Positions 35,158 to 48,910 of a stretch of DNA of 64,000 nucleotides are shown here, piece by piece. Each line of letters starts with the position of its first letter. Position 1 is the first letter of the stretch. The DNA lies in contig NC_049990.1 of the NCBI RefSeq assembly GCF_000003815.2, forward strand, positions 18,286,873-18,350,872. Direction: 5' to 3'. Source of the DNA: Branchiostoma floridae. Its lineage: Eukaryota; Chordata; Leptocardii; Amphioxiformes; Branchiostomatidae. The notes under the pieces were generated by a model that worked only from the letters and a program-made list of their open reading frames with translations, searched no databases and had not been told where the DNA came from. The translations under genes and the position numbers were made by a program.

Positions 35158-37126
35158 CATGTTCCTGTAGATGCTGCAGTAAGTTTAAATGGTTCTTTCT
35201 CTTGCTGTGCTGTCAAACTGCTATCTCAAATTTATTATTGATGATAACTCTGAAATCATAAGTGATTCATTTATATGATATTTCCTATTCTGAAAGATTC
35301 AAATGATGACTTTGTGGCACTAACATGATTTATAATGTAAACATTGTCAGGTGAGTAGTTAGGCATTTTAGGAGCAGATTTTCAATCTGTTCTTCGGTAA
35401 GTATTTTTCGTTAACCTTAGTTAAAAGAAAACCCATGTTTCTTCTGTGTTGTGGTGTTATACATTTTTGTAGCAGATTTTTCATGCAAGAAACTACCTAC
35501 AAAATAATTGCACTTACAAAGTATTGTTACCTGGAGGAAATTTATCTTGTACTGTGTGTAACTTATAATAACCCCTATAGAGAGGACATTGTGAATACTT
35601 GGGAAAAAGTCAGACGTATAGTTTATGTACTATAATAATGATCATCTAAAATAGTGTATCATAAGGAATCATGACGCTTGCATTACTATTGAACAAGGAA
35701 AATCAAGGAAATATTAAGGATTGATAACTTAACTTAACTTTATGATTTATTGAAAACAACAAGTGTTGGAGGTTGCAGTTGTAATAGACTATTGTTAGAT
35801 GTAACTTCAATCAGCATGTCTGTTACACTCCCTCTGAGTCCCTCACCAATGCACTGATGTTCTAATCTTAGACAACGTGGAGTCACGAGAATTCAAAATC
35901 CCTGTTCGTAACCTTCTTGAGTGCCGCGTCTTTCCTGCAATAGCCAGGAGGTGAAGATAATAGACAATAGGAAGGGGAGGGCTTGGCTGGGATCCTGTGC
36001 TTTGCTTATAAACTCTCGTCACGTTCTGTCTGGAGCAGTGATCTGTCTGAACGACCACCTCCCCTCCCCGAAGCACAATAGCTGTAACAGAAGATGGCCC
36101 AGTTTAATTAGACTCACAGTACAGCTGGTTTGGCTTTGTCCAACTAAGTACAGCCTTGAATTTGAATGTACAATATATATGCCAGGTAGTGTACCAACAA
36201 CTCTTGCATTAACAGTTGTTATATTCTGGCATACAGGGTGTAGGAGAATCCAAAGTGATTTCTAAGAGGTATAATGTGTCTTGTAGGAGCTGAGATAAAT
36301 TTGATTTAGGGCTGTTATTTGACAGTGTTGCAGCTGTAATGCACACAATTCAATCTGTCTGCTTGGTTAGCCTCTCCTTGGCTGACTTTCATGTACTGTT
36401 GGGCTGAAACATCAAATACTGTAGTCTGCTGCAATTTAAAGTATAAAGAATGTTTTGTTTACCTTGTCCTGTGCGTCTACATTGAACACATCATATGTTC
36501 ATTGTGGATCAATATTAATATTGTTTGACAAAATTGTCCACATTTATCATAATAGTTCAAATTTATATATATGAGATCTACCAGGTTGAAAAAGAGACAG
36601 TGTGCATCTTGAAAGCTTTCCAAATATATATAGCAAACTTTGTTATGTAAAATCGTTTAAATATTTTGTCTCACAATGGATAGTGAGTGAGTGTGAATGT
36701 CAAAAGTATGTTCACATATCTATATAGTTGGACCGGGTAAGTTAGGTGCATACATACAATGAGATAAAACATGACCCAAAAAAGTTTCAAAATAACTTTC
36801 AAACATTTCAGTCATATGTCGCATATATGAAAAATCATAATACACTAAACGCACTGCACTCACTTTGAGAACGTGGTAGAATTTTGATCCACCAAAATGC
36901 AATATCCTGTGTTTTGGGTTGGCTGCATGAAATAGTCCAAACAAGCAATAGATCTTATCTGGCAAAGTCAAAATATAGTAAGTGGGAGTGAACATTTTTC
37001 CAGCTCCTTTATTACAAAGCAAGTTCTCAGAGCTCTAATAACCTGTACTTAGTCTAGTGACCACCCTTACAAACTAAGGACAACCCGACCCATACGTAAG
37101 GACCACTTTTTGGTTGTTCCTTAAGT
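35158..37126. other. Muscleblind intron, nothing recognised
   Basis: Open frames up to 114 codons (35921-36265) resemble no family. No repeats noted. Confidence 0.4.
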
Positions 37127-37128
37127 TA

Positions 37129-37385
37129 AGGGCACAACCCGCCGTACGTGCAGTTTGTCTGTACGGGTTTTTTTTGGAGGCCACGACTGCCACGTATATC
37201 TGAAAACGTTCAGGCTGTACACGGCAGGCGCGTCGCCCGTACTGACACGTACGGGGGCGAATCCACAGCCCGATGGCACACAAAGTTCTGCCTGCACGCA
37301 AAGTTCTACTGCATGTCTGCATGCTCCAAAATCTGTCGGATTTCATACGGAGGCGGATCCCCAAAGATTGCCCATGTTGTGCCCT
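37129..37385. mobile_element. Inverted-repeat MITE with TA flanks
   Basis: 257-bp element with ends AGGGCACAAC and GTTGTGCCCT, flanked by TA (37127-37128 and 37386-37387). Inside, GTACG words recur (ccgtacgtgcag, gtacgggtttt, cgtactgacacgtacgggg), giving secondary inverted symmetry. It is more GC-rich than its flanks. No coding capacity. Confidence 0.6.
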
Positions 37386-38141
37386 TAGCTTTAGATAGTT
37401 TTTCCTATAATGACCCTAGACCAGATTTTATTGGCCCCTCAGTGGTCTACTTTTTGCAGTTTTGACTGTACTTGCAGTGCCTTGCATCAATTTCTTTGAC
37501 AGACTTTTCTCATTTCCATATCCTGTTCCTGCATCTACTAGTAAAACTGTCAGAACCAGATCAATAGTATTGACCAGTCTGTGTGTGCAGTATGGTAAAA
37601 TAGTTTTTAATGTGTGTCATTCATGTACAGAGATTACCATCTCTAGTGGTGAAGGTATTGAACAATTGACTATTCTTTGTCCATGTGACATGTAAACTGA
37701 TACTTGCCAGATGTGCTCAAGACTCTTCAGGAAAGTTCAAGTTTGACATAGTGGGACAGCAGTCACGTACTACTGTGGATGGGGCAATGTTGAATTTTGC
37801 TTGGTAACAGTTTGTTCATATTTATCATAGGTCATCATACAATGTGGTTAAAAGTTTAAAAGCAGGCTGTGACAAAAACCAACTGCCGTCAAGGATTTAC
37901 GACAATTTTTCTATGAGAACACTGCTGAATTTTGTACAAAACATGCATGGCTATATACCAAGAACACCTTCAGTTAGTGACCATAATATGATAAATGTGA
38001 CCAAACCCTAAAGAGCAAAAGAAATAAAGCCACCAAACAACATGTGTGCATTAATGTTGAGGTGTTCACAGAAAAGGGTATACTTTAGAGAACTTCAAGA
38101 CAGTTTGATTCTGCCTAGTTGAAGAATTCTTAAATGTCGTA

Positions 38142-38340
38142 ACGCCAGTTTGGCTTTATCTGCGGGGTAACCTATATCCATTGATTTTAGAAACAGGTAT
38201 TGAAATTTATCAAGACAACAGACGGTGGTTAAACTGCAATATTTTCAAACTATAGCAGTTATTTTCAAAATATTGTACCAACCGTCTACTTCTTATTCCT
38301 AATTTTTTTTTTTAAATGATGGATAAAGGCAAACTATTGT
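38142..38340. mobile_element. TA-flanked MITE family 1, diverged copy
   Basis: The left end ACGCCAGTTTGGC plus ggggtaacctatatcc matches family 1. The right end ggataaaggcaaactattgt is a diverged inverse. TA flanks lie at 38140 and 38341. It is about 199 bp and the central part differs from the other copies. Confidence 0.55.
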
Positions 38341-38510
38341 TATAACTGATAAGGGCCTGGCATGTTGTGCATGTCAAGCGTAACAAGGATGTTCCCATAT
38401 TTGCTGAAATATTGTGGCCCTATGAGTTAACTTTCCCATATTCCTCCAGGGCAGAGACCCTTGACCTGTAACCTAAAAGCCTGCAGCAGGCTAACATTTC
38501 TCACATAGCT

Positions 38511-38862
38511 GAAATGTTGTGTCCCTCCCTTCTTCTGTGTCCAGGCTTTTTAAAGGTCCATAACACAGCTGTTTAACTCCTCCTCTGACTGTCTGATAGG
38601 CTGGATGGGAAATAGTGCAAAGACAGTTTGGCCTCTGAATTGTTAAACTGTTGCCACAATGCAAATAGAGATAAGTTGTTGAACTTGAAATGTTGTGTCC
38701 CTCCCTTCTTCTGTGTCCAGGCTTTTTAAAGGTCCATAACACAGCTGTTTAACTCCTCCCCTGACTGTCTGATAGCCTGGGTGTGAAATAGTGCAAAAAT
38801 AGTTTGATCTGATATGTTAAACTGTTGCCATAATGCAAATAGAGACAAGTTGTTGAACTTCA
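38511..38862. repeat. Tandem duplication, 176 bp x 2
   Basis: Units 38511-38686 and 38687-38862 both run gaaatgttgtgtccctccct, ggctttttaaaggtccataa, cacagctgtttaactcctcc and taaactgttgcc, with few differences. They are similar enough to suggest a recent duplication. Confidence 0.9.
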
Positions 38863-41800
38863 CGAATGCCATATCACAGTTTCATTTCTCCCTCAAATGT
38901 GCAAGCACTTGACTATAAACCTTACCATAAGTATAGCATTTTTGGTAATTTCATGATCATTTTAATGTCAATGATGATGATAATGATAATGAAGGTTATG
39001 TTATAACTCTGCAATCATGATGTGGGGGGCTCGTTAAAGATGTTGAAAATGGAAAGGTAAATTGGGATGAAACCTATGTGTGGACTATTTACTACATAGA
39101 TCTGACACAGAGACCTATAAAATATGTAAATACGTTGGTAGGAGACAGCCAATAATCCTTTTTATGGAGTGATTTGTCAACAATACCCTATAGGGAGGAT
39201 GCACAATGCTGTGAGGAAGAGGAGCAACTGAGTTGAGATGATGATGCATGTGGTGGGGGTACTGTCTTCAACATGGGTGGTACAATGTCCTCAAAGGTTA
39301 TTGTAGTACAATAAGGTTGACCTGTAGGGCTATTTCTAACTTCAGTGTGTATTTATACCTTTGCTGTGTCTGAATTTTGTAGTATTTCTGCCACCCCACC
39401 CCCAACCACTATCATGCATGATGGTTTGCTGTTCCCAGGGACGGAAATTTACTTGCAAATTGGGAATTAGAAACAAATGTTACCTTATCTCTGTCCTTAC
39501 TGTCATAAATTTGTGACAAGAAACTGATGAAAATATATTTTTGTAAGCTTAAAATGACATTTAACAACAAATATTATATGGTCTACCTAACACAGAGTGC
39601 GAAAGTGGGACAGACAAAAATCTATGCAGAAGAAAGCCCAGGATTTCAACCTAGATTCTCATGCCTTAAGACTTCAAACTGTCACATATGTATCAAGCTT
39701 ACCCATCTGCCATGGTGTATCAGCCTATTATCAGAAGAAAGGTTGCCCTCCTGGGTATGTAAGCTGTGAGACATTTATCCACATCAAAAGTTAAAGGCCA
39801 AATGCAATAACTGCGATCATACTAGTATTAAAGCAGATGAATATGACATTGACAACACCGAGTGCGGTGAACCTTACCGCTTTGTTAACTTGAAACTTTT
39901 TATAAGGTTGCCGCCATGGTTCAAAAGTTCATTTTGAATTAGGGCGACTAAATGTCTTTGAATCAAGTTTCAATAACAGCAGTTACTCAATCTCTTTTAC
40001 AGTTCGGTCTTGTATGTATATATGGCAACATGATAAAGTGGGATATCATATGTTAGATGGGATAGTGTCATACAGCATTCTGAGATGTCGGATGACAGAA
40101 TTGTTGGTATCTAGTGTGCAACTATAGATTAGTACAGCATGTAGTTATGGTTCAGGATACATAGTGCAGAACCCAAGCAGTCTAAATCCTTTCACACTTT
40201 TGTTGTTTATGGCAGGGAACAGAAATATACTGGGTTCATTATTTAGCATGCAAGATTTTCCTCTATATCATTGTAATCAAATGCAATCTTGCACTTATAA
40301 TAAGTTCTCATCCTTGCCTATTTTTGATTGGAACTTGTATACAATGATTTGTCATTGACTTTGAGTCCAATTCCTTTGAGTACAACATGGTGGAGTGCAG
40401 ACAGGGCAGATACGAGCCATCACGTAGCACTGCGGGTTGGGTGGCGCCACCCGGCCAAACATGGAGGGGGGCAGACATCATATGTCACCGTTATGCCTTT
40501 TGTGATGTCAGCATCGGAGTTCATCTGCAAAAAGCTGATTTATCAAACTCTCTTGTAGAAAAAGACCAGAACATCCGCCAATGAGCTCACTGTTGGAATG
40601 CATTAGTTCTGTATTTTGAATGATCTGTCAAATTGTCCTGCCTAAGCATTTTATAAGACTGACAGGTTTGAAAGAAGTAGACATTGTTGGTAGCAACTGA
40701 GCACAAAGCACTAATAACATCTGTAGATCAAAAATGATAAAATTTGGTGAAACTGTTAATAAAGTAAGACTGATATTTGATTTTGACATGAACTGGTAGT
40801 AACAGATCTTTCTCATATTTGATCTTCTGTCAGAAAGACAGTCTGGGTGTCACACACTTGTACGATCTTCCTGTCAAAAGATGACACGGTGTGAAATTGT
40901 ACCTCTCTGCTTTCCCTCCAACCTATTCTCTAGTTACATGTTTCAGGCAGCTCTGCCTGACACTAGGTACATTCTGTATCATGTTGTCTTTAATATGGCT
41001 GGCGCCAACAGCTGTAAAAAATGTACTTGCCAACATAGCAACAGTTGCTATGCACTTAAAGTATTCTATAGCTCCTAGTGACAAAGGGGACATGTTCAAG
41101 CTTACTGCAAAGTATGTGTTCATTGCTGCCTTTTGTGGTACACTTGGTATGACTATAACAACTCTCGCTTTGTTGCTTTTAATCCTCAGCCGAGGAAAGA
41201 TGGCATGCTATTCAGGAAGGTAGCACAATGTCAAGTTCAGGGTAAAGTGTATTGACAAAGGCAGCAGCTAAGAACCACATGCATTATTTGGTACTGCTGG
41301 TAATGGGGTTAGTGGGACAAATGTACTATGGACAATGAAGGTGTTAAAAACACTTTAACTTGTTACCTTAAAAAATTGAAGTGATGACAAGCAACTTGTG
41401 CTGGCTATCTATTCTTTCCATGCGAAACGCATCATCAAATTTAAATTTGTAAAATGTCCCTTAGACAGATCAGTACTCCTATACTATAAAACTTAGCGCA
41501 CATTAAAAATACTGTGTATTATTTAGTGTTTACAATGTTGAATGCTATGATCTTTGCAAAGCAGTCATTGATTGGAATGGGAAAAATTTTTTCACAAGTT
41601 ATCATTGACTTAAAGTATAATTGCAAAATGCAAAAAAAAAAACCTCAAGACTCACAATCTCTATTGTGGCGACCAGAAAACTCTAAGCATGCAAATATAC
41701 ACATTTTTTAAAACATTTGATCCAGAGTTCAAAGTATTTGCAGTTCAAAGTCTTACTTTTTGGCTAATGGGAACATTTTGCCTTATGTGTGTCATTGAAC

Positions 41801-44800
41801 AAAGTAGAAATTTATGTTGAAAATTCCAGTTAAAGAAATATTTATGGCAAATGCTGGGCAGATAGGAAATTTGCCAAGAATGGTGGCAGAAAGTTTGCTG
41901 TTTGGTAATCCATGGAGAGGAGGTGTATTTTGTTATCTCCGTGTTTTGGAGGCTGGGTGGTCTAACAGTAGGGAAAGTTTAAACATGGCGTATTGTTCTA
42001 GTGAAGGTTCATGTACGAATATTGATAAGGTAAAGTCGGCGGTTTAGCCGCCTGTCACGCTGGTTTGGCGGACTTTATTCCCGCTCGCCCTCGTTACGTC
42101 ATCCTGTCTGGGCGTCGGCGCCACGATGAAAGGGACGGCAGGAAGTTTGGCTGTGACCAGCAGGTGACCTGCACACGATACAAGCATGGCTTCAAGCTGT
42201 TCATACAGAAAGAATTGTCCAACACGTCAAGACTTGTCGCTGGATTGCCTTTTCAAAGCAAATTGTCCTGATTAACTCACAGTCGGTGTCCAGCCCCCAC
42301 GAGGAAGGTGTTTCTTCACAAACTTATTTCATTGAGCCGTTATTACATTGTAGAGTTATAATGGATGAGGGCAATGGTGTAGGATTTGCCTCAAAGGGAC
42401 TCGATATTGTGGAGCTTCTGTTCACAGTTGAGCATCGATTTTGTAGAAATGCAAGTCTAATTTGTACTTCGCTGTAGAATACGCCCCAAAATCTATGAAG
42501 GTTGGTTCTGGTTTGGCCTATTAATAAGATTGTGAATGTTTCAATGAATTCGGAAAGCTGGAGTAATATATCTTTCCCTTAGGTACCGGCCAGACGGTAA
42601 AGGATCAATATCTTGCGCTCGGTGGTTATTAGAATTCCTTGCCGCCTCTTGCCCATCTCGTGACTGTAACATGCCGCACCTCCAGGTTTCATAAGCAGGA
42701 TGATGAGCAATTAGGTATGCAAAGGTGGTCTCTCCCTACCCTTTACGGATCAGCTCATACTTGCTCCACATGTTAATAAGTGCCGAAAAGATGCGTGACT
42801 GTGTGTTGTAGGGGGGGGGGGCACTCTCGCTCTGGACATAGATTCCATCTGCATCTTCCTTCCTTGAGTTCCTGATGATGCCAGCTGCAGACCTTCTGAG
42901 ACACATAAAATCTGTTTGATGCGTTTCTCAAATTCCTCTCAATTAAGTCAGACAGGAAAAATTATAAACTTCAAAGGTGCCACAATCAAACGCAGAAGCG
43001 AGATGATTTGGAGAAAAGTTGTCCAATTGAATGTGCTCCACCTTTGCGAGTTCATCCTTAAGTTCAGACAGTTAGAATGTCTGGCAGGTTGTTCTGGCAG
43101 CGTTGCATCTTTGTATGCCAGATTTGTACCTCACACCTGTAAAGAAAACCTTTTATGTAGTTCCAGGGTCGTTTGTGAGTTCATACAGCGAAAATAAGAG
43201 CAGGCAGTAAAACAGTTTATGGGAGAGTGTCTATGAGATACTGTTATGCATTCCTTTTTTATGGACCATGCATGCAGGTGTTAGAAAAAAACAGACACTC
43301 AACAATACCTCCTTAAGAGTGTCAAAATATTTCTTAAGAACTCCCTTCAAGAATGTCTTTCCAAAAAAGCATGCATTGAAGGAAATATGCAGAGTTCACT
43401 ACCTGTTATAACACTGTGTATGTACACAACAAAGCGTGCCCCATGCTTGACCCACCTTTTACACCAGAGCTATGTACATTACTGTAATGTTGTTGACTTT
43501 GTCCGTATATAGACATTCCTTATAGCCAAACAAATCTTGACCTACTAGCAGTTACCGGTGTTTGCTTACCAACAGGACCAACATTTTTTGTAAATGTTGA
43601 AAAATAAATAAACGGGCTAAAGCAGACATTAACACCGTTATACATTAGTAACAGTTAATGGCCCAGAAGGGTGACACATTCCTTTGTTCCCGAAGTCTTT
43701 CTAGTCACCGAGGTGTTTTGTCTAGACACCAGGTGATGCCGGTAAGGCCCCATTGTCTCCACAACAATGGCCTTCGTTTCTGTTGGGCAATTTGTTTGAT
43801 AGCAGGGTAGTGACCTTATTAACTACAGCTATTGCAGCGGACAGGTTGTTTATCCAGTACGACCATCAAAGGGAGATTTTTCAAAGCCTTTGTCAAGTTC
43901 TTTAGTTATGGTGTTTGGGTTCCATGGGTAGGGGTGCTAATATTGAAAAGGTTTGGGAACATTTTATTGCTAGGTTTGAAATAGAGTTGCTGATTCCACA
44001 TATGATACATGCATAACTTTAATCTGACAAGAAAAACTATATTTAGTTTAAAAAACTTTTAGTTTAGAAAAGTTGTTGTTTGCAGATTGGATGGATAATC
44101 TTTTTTGAACTAATAATTCTGATGGTGGAATTTTGAATGGCCTTTTAGTATGTATTTTTTACTACATGTACTGGTAAAAGTCTGACATGAAATTCCGGTC
44201 AACGTCAGGTCTGGCTGTCTCCATCTCACCGAGTTTGGCAATTGTTGCACAATCAAGGGTATAACAGAAAAAAGGTGTCTTTGATTGAGTTTTTGGACAA
44301 TACACCAAGTTGGCTTAGCTTCGTTGGTACTGGCCTGGAATTTCTGGAAGATCCCCAAATGACACCTTGTCAAAATAGTCGATGGTTGATCGCAGCATTT
44401 TCCCATCAACTGTCTTCTAAGTTGGCACAAATCTTTCAATATCAACATGCAAACATTGAATGCAGTATATCCAATATGACAGTAGAGACAGTTGCATTAA
44501 CTCTCAATAATTCTTCGTGCATTCCGCAGGGATTGGTGAAAACTCGAAACATGACGACTTGGCAAAAAGCTGGCTCTGTCTGAGCGTCTATGATTGTCTC
44601 CGTCTGAAGTATGCGGTCTGTAGTCACGAACGTCGTGTCCCGCGCCACTGGTGGGCTGTTGCTATCTCTAATAGATACCCTGACATTTAGTTCTGAATCC
44701 CCCGCCAGGCGTCAGACCGTCTCTTAACTTTCTGGACGACCCAACGGGATGCTGCGATTGATTCTGTCGAAGTTAGATGGTTAGAATTCTCCCCCTCTTT

Positions 44801-47326
44801 TGATCTGCAATATCTGAGCCCATCTGCACCTTAACAAGGCTATTACGTCCTAAGGCACATGTTGGGAAGTTGAAAATATAAGATACTATAGTCTGTTCAC
44901 AATCACCCTCAGAAATGGCAAGGGATATCAGTGGATGAAGTGGAAATGTTAGCAGAACATAGCCATAAGTTTCCAGGTGCCATCCTATTAGTAAGTTTCT
45001 CATAGAGGGAATGGATGCTGTGTTCATGTTATAAATCCTCGAGAAAATCTAATGGTCTCAAGCTGACTGTTGATGCTGTGTGAGTATGTCAAAGAGTTTC
45101 GCCTTTGTGATGAGGACTGAAACCTCTGAAGTCAGCATTTGACTTCAGCTACACCTTCAAACTCCCTTTCTCCTTCCTTTTCTTCTCTAACTTCAAGATA
45201 AGTGCCATTCTCAGTCACCTTTTTCTTAAATGTGATATATCAAATTTTTCCCCCAATCTTGATCACGATAAAAAAAGATTCAATCCAAGATCCAATCATG
45301 CCCTTATGCTGTTGCGAGATAAAAGAATAATCAGGAAAAAATTGTAGATTACAAAGTATATGATTGCTACTGGATCATCTGCAAAATAACAGTCAGTCAC
45401 CTGCAAGGTTCTTGGAAAAGTGGATGCAAATTATATCGGGGAAATCAATACAGACTCTGATGAGAATCAACAGAGAGTTATGGTCACGGAAAACCTGTAT
45501 CTCTGTCTAAACCACAAACATTTATGTTGCCTATATATACACCATACATAGGTATCAGGTGTCCATTCCGACATAGTAAGTTGTTTTTTTGTGCTTGAAT
45601 TCGTTCAAGTTGACTGAAGCCGTAGGCTAAACGGTCTCAGATAATGGTCCGCGGTCAACCGGCCACATGTATTTGCGCCCTCCAGCCAATCAGATTGCCC
45701 CATTTTCCCACCAAAACGTGTCACGTTCCCGCTCCTTCCCATTCATCCTCTAGGTGTTCTCTTCCACGGCAAACAAGCCGGAACCACTTTCAAGTGATGA
45801 CATCATGTCTATATCCAGTTGTTTTCCTACCAGAGGCCGGGCCGTTACCATGGTGATGGGTAAACAATGCTATCTGCAGGCAGGCGTTGGCTGCCCTCCC
45901 CAGGGGAGGTCAGACGAACTTGACCTTACTGGAGAATTATTTACAGCACATGTGCCAGTCTTTCAGCTCGTGAAATCACAACTGACTTTGCCGTAGACAT
46001 GGCAAAAGTGCTGCGGCTGAGGTTAGGGCCTCGGGGAGCTAACTTTGTAGACAGGTGGCCTCCTCATGCCTTTTCCTGTTCATCTTACCAACTGTTACTT
46101 CAATTCAACATCTCAAATACAAGGAGTGTTTACAAGGAAATGGCTGTTGGTGAATGATGCAATATTTGTAGACCTAGTAAGTGAAATGAAATTTCATTTC
46201 GTATCATCATTAAATCTCGACATAAAAAGTAAAAATTTGAATAACAATTAACAACATGAATTCAACATTTTCGAAAATGATGAAAATATTGAAATTATGG
46301 AGCCTAACACTTTGAGACTCTCTGATGTTGCTGCTTGGTTTCAAAGCAAGCATACAAAAATAGAAAGTGATCCTGCTTACCTGACATACAGGATAGCTCT
46401 GAGCAGAGATTATCTGCTTAAACCACTGTCTGTTGCACTCAGGGTTAGAGGGAAAGTCATGTAAGGACTTGCGCAAGAGGCAAGAGGTAGGGAGGGGGAT
46501 AGGACAAAATATGACAACAGAAAGTTGATGTCAACTTTTGATAGAATCATGTATAGTATGATCAGACTCCAGAATCGATGTATTCTTTTCAGTAAAAATG
46601 GCTATTAGCCTAATAGATAAATTTTGCCATAAAAACATCTACAGAAGGAGATACAGCACAACAAATTAGACAACGCACAAAGTGAACTGTGTGTACTAAG
46701 AAAAAAATGAACAAACATGCTTATATGCTATCAATATGATCTATTTCTGGTGATCCTATACCAATATCAGCACTGTTAATTGTGTTTGGTTAATGTACCT
46801 CCACTCGCAACATTCTGGTTAAAAGTTACCAAGAAATCAAACAAGGAAAGCAGGGCAAAGAAAAGCCAGGTGTGAACCTCACACAAAACAGTAGTGATGG
46901 TTCCCCTGCCTTCCCTGCACACTGTTGACACAGGGTTTACCACACTTCCATGCACACTTTTGTCCCTGTTAAATTTGGGTGAAAAATGAGGCTGGCGGAT
47001 TAAGATATGGCAGGTGCAAAAGTGTCCGGGGGAGGTACCTGTGCCGTGGGAGTGTAGTGTACAGTGGGCCTTCTATGGACTTTGCTAACTGTGCTCTCAT
47101 CCAATGGCAGTGTACTGAATAAAAAGGTTGTATTATGCAATGCCTACACCACTGTATACAGGGAAATCTGTGGTACTTTAGGTACATGTACTGGTAACCT
47201 CTATCATCTTTACACAGTTCCTGTTGTCAACTGGACAAAAGAGGTATCATTGAAATTGTTTGATTGCTTTGTACTATCAGTACTATTTTTAATACAGTTT
47301 CAAAGTCAGCGGAAGGTCATGTTATT
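38863..47326. other. Muscleblind intron, long low-repeat stretch
   Basis: About 8.5 kb with few recognisable repeats. Segments at about 40.36-40.60, 41.98-42.30, 42.58-42.75, 44.57-44.79 and 45.64-45.87 kb are less AT-rich than their surroundings and carry motifs such as TTACGTCA (42093), CAGGTGACCTG (42161) and CCAATCAG (45686). They are candidates for conserved non-coding elements, but conservation cannot be judged from one sequence. No muscleblind exon 2 was found. Confidence 0.35.
46183..46200. repeat. Perfect 18-bp palindrome
   Basis: GAAATGAAATTTCATTTC equals its own reverse complement. Confidence 0.8.
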
Positions 47327-48378
47327 ACCTCCATGAAATTTCATGGAGGTTATATTTTACCCCGCGTTTGTCTGTGTGTCTGTGTGTCTGTGTGTAAACA
47401 AGATAACTCAAGAACGGCTGGGTGGATTGGTTTCATACTTGGTGTGTTGGTAGGGTGTGATGAAAGCTGGAAATGATTAGACTTTGGGCCCCCTAGCGGC
47501 TCCACTTGGTACTGCAGCGCAACTTCCGGTTTTGCTATCTTGGTGTTCTGAACATGCTATGGTCACGATTTTTGAGTATTAGATAGCTCTTGTGCTCAGG
47601 AAGAAGTGACATAAGTTTGGGCCCCCTAGCGTCTAGTTTTGGGATAGCAGGGGCATTTTTGTCAAAAACTTCTGACGAGGATAACTCAAGAAGGGAACAA
47701 CGGATTTTCATGATTTTTGGTATGTAGGTACCTTGGGCAATGTTGTACAAGATGAAATACTAATTATGCAAAATAGGAGCAAATTTGCATAATTGATGAC
47801 AACATTCAATCATAGCAGTTTTTTCTATGTATCTCTTGTCTTGGACGTTATATGGTCTTGAAATTTGGGTGGTAGATAGCTTTTAGTGTCATGACAAAGT
47901 GGAGCAAGTTTCAGCCCCCTAACATTCAATTTAGGAACTGCAGGGGCATTTTTGTCAAGACATTCCAAAGAGGATAACTGCAGAAAGGATTAACGGATTG
48001 TCATCATATTAGGCATGCGGGTACCTTAGGCAAAGATGTTCATAATGATATACATGTTATGCAAATGAGGACTTAATTTGCATAATTAATGAGGAAATTG
48101 TATAATTCCATTGTTTTCAATCAATAACTGGACTTCTGATAAATGTAACACATGTTAATTATGATAGGTGGAATATAAGCAGATACTAAATATGGTAATG
48201 AGGAACTTATTTGCATAATTTATGTAAAAATTGCAAAACCACTTTATGATTAATAATGGGAATTTTATAATTGCGACATGTGTACGATTGTCAATGATGA
48301 ACAACACCATGCATAAATTATGTTAATGTCTTAGTCATTTGCGTGAAATTTACAAAAGCTCTAAATTTTCATGGAGGT
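47327..48378. mobile_element. 1.05-kb element with ACCTCCATGAAA ends
   Basis: The left end is a perfect 24-bp palindrome made of ACCTCCATGAAA and its inverse. The right end is ttttcatggaggt. Inside are a tgtctgtgtg run, gataactcaagaacggctgg and gggccccctagcg. A module of about 295 bp occurs twice (from about 47617 and about 47912), each copy running gcaggggcatttttgtcaa ... ggataact ... ggtacctt ... atttgcataatt. The 27678 and 55070 copies share the first ~300 bp. Similar repeats are, to my recollection, widespread in marine animal genomes. Class uncertain; no open reading frame. Confidence 0.6.
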
Positions 48379-48896
48379 ATGAGGTCGCCGAACTCTAGTG
48401 TTACAAGTATTTTCATGGGCAATGTTTATAAATACCTTGTGGGATATAGATTCAATTACGGTTTTGCGAAAAAATGTTTTCTGTCTCGCCCCAAGCAATC
48501 ATGCAAGTAATGAAATTGGTTGGACAAAGGTAGAGTCTATTTTCTGTTTCATGTAGGAAACCAATTGGTCATTGCCTTACCTGCAGTTCTGGGCACTGAC
48601 CATAGGAGGCTTCTCACTGCCATAGACACATGAGAAATCTTCAAGCAATAAAATCTTGCTCCTAGACTTCAACTAAAAGTTTGATGACAAATGCACCAGA
48701 CATTAATTTGCACCCCTTCCCTGTATTTTTTTCCCATTCTTTATGTTAATTGTCCCTACTGATCAATTCTTGATGAGTTTATACATCTTGCTACTTATTT
48801 TTTGACAGAAAATCCCATTTTATTCAGATGATTAGTCAAGGTTGTCTTTTATCCCCAACTTTTACAATACCCATTCCTTGAACTTTCAACGATTTT

Positions 48897-48910
48897 GCCC
48901 CCCCCCCCCC
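48897..48910. repeat. Poly-C tract
   Basis: Homopolymer C run of about 12-14 bases, followed by a pyrimidine-rich segment. Confidence 0.85.

Noticed and set aside
40891-41223. 110-codon hydrophobic open frame resembling a small membrane protein
   Set aside because: The hydrophobic bias comes from T-rich codons. No family is recognised and there is no supporting context.
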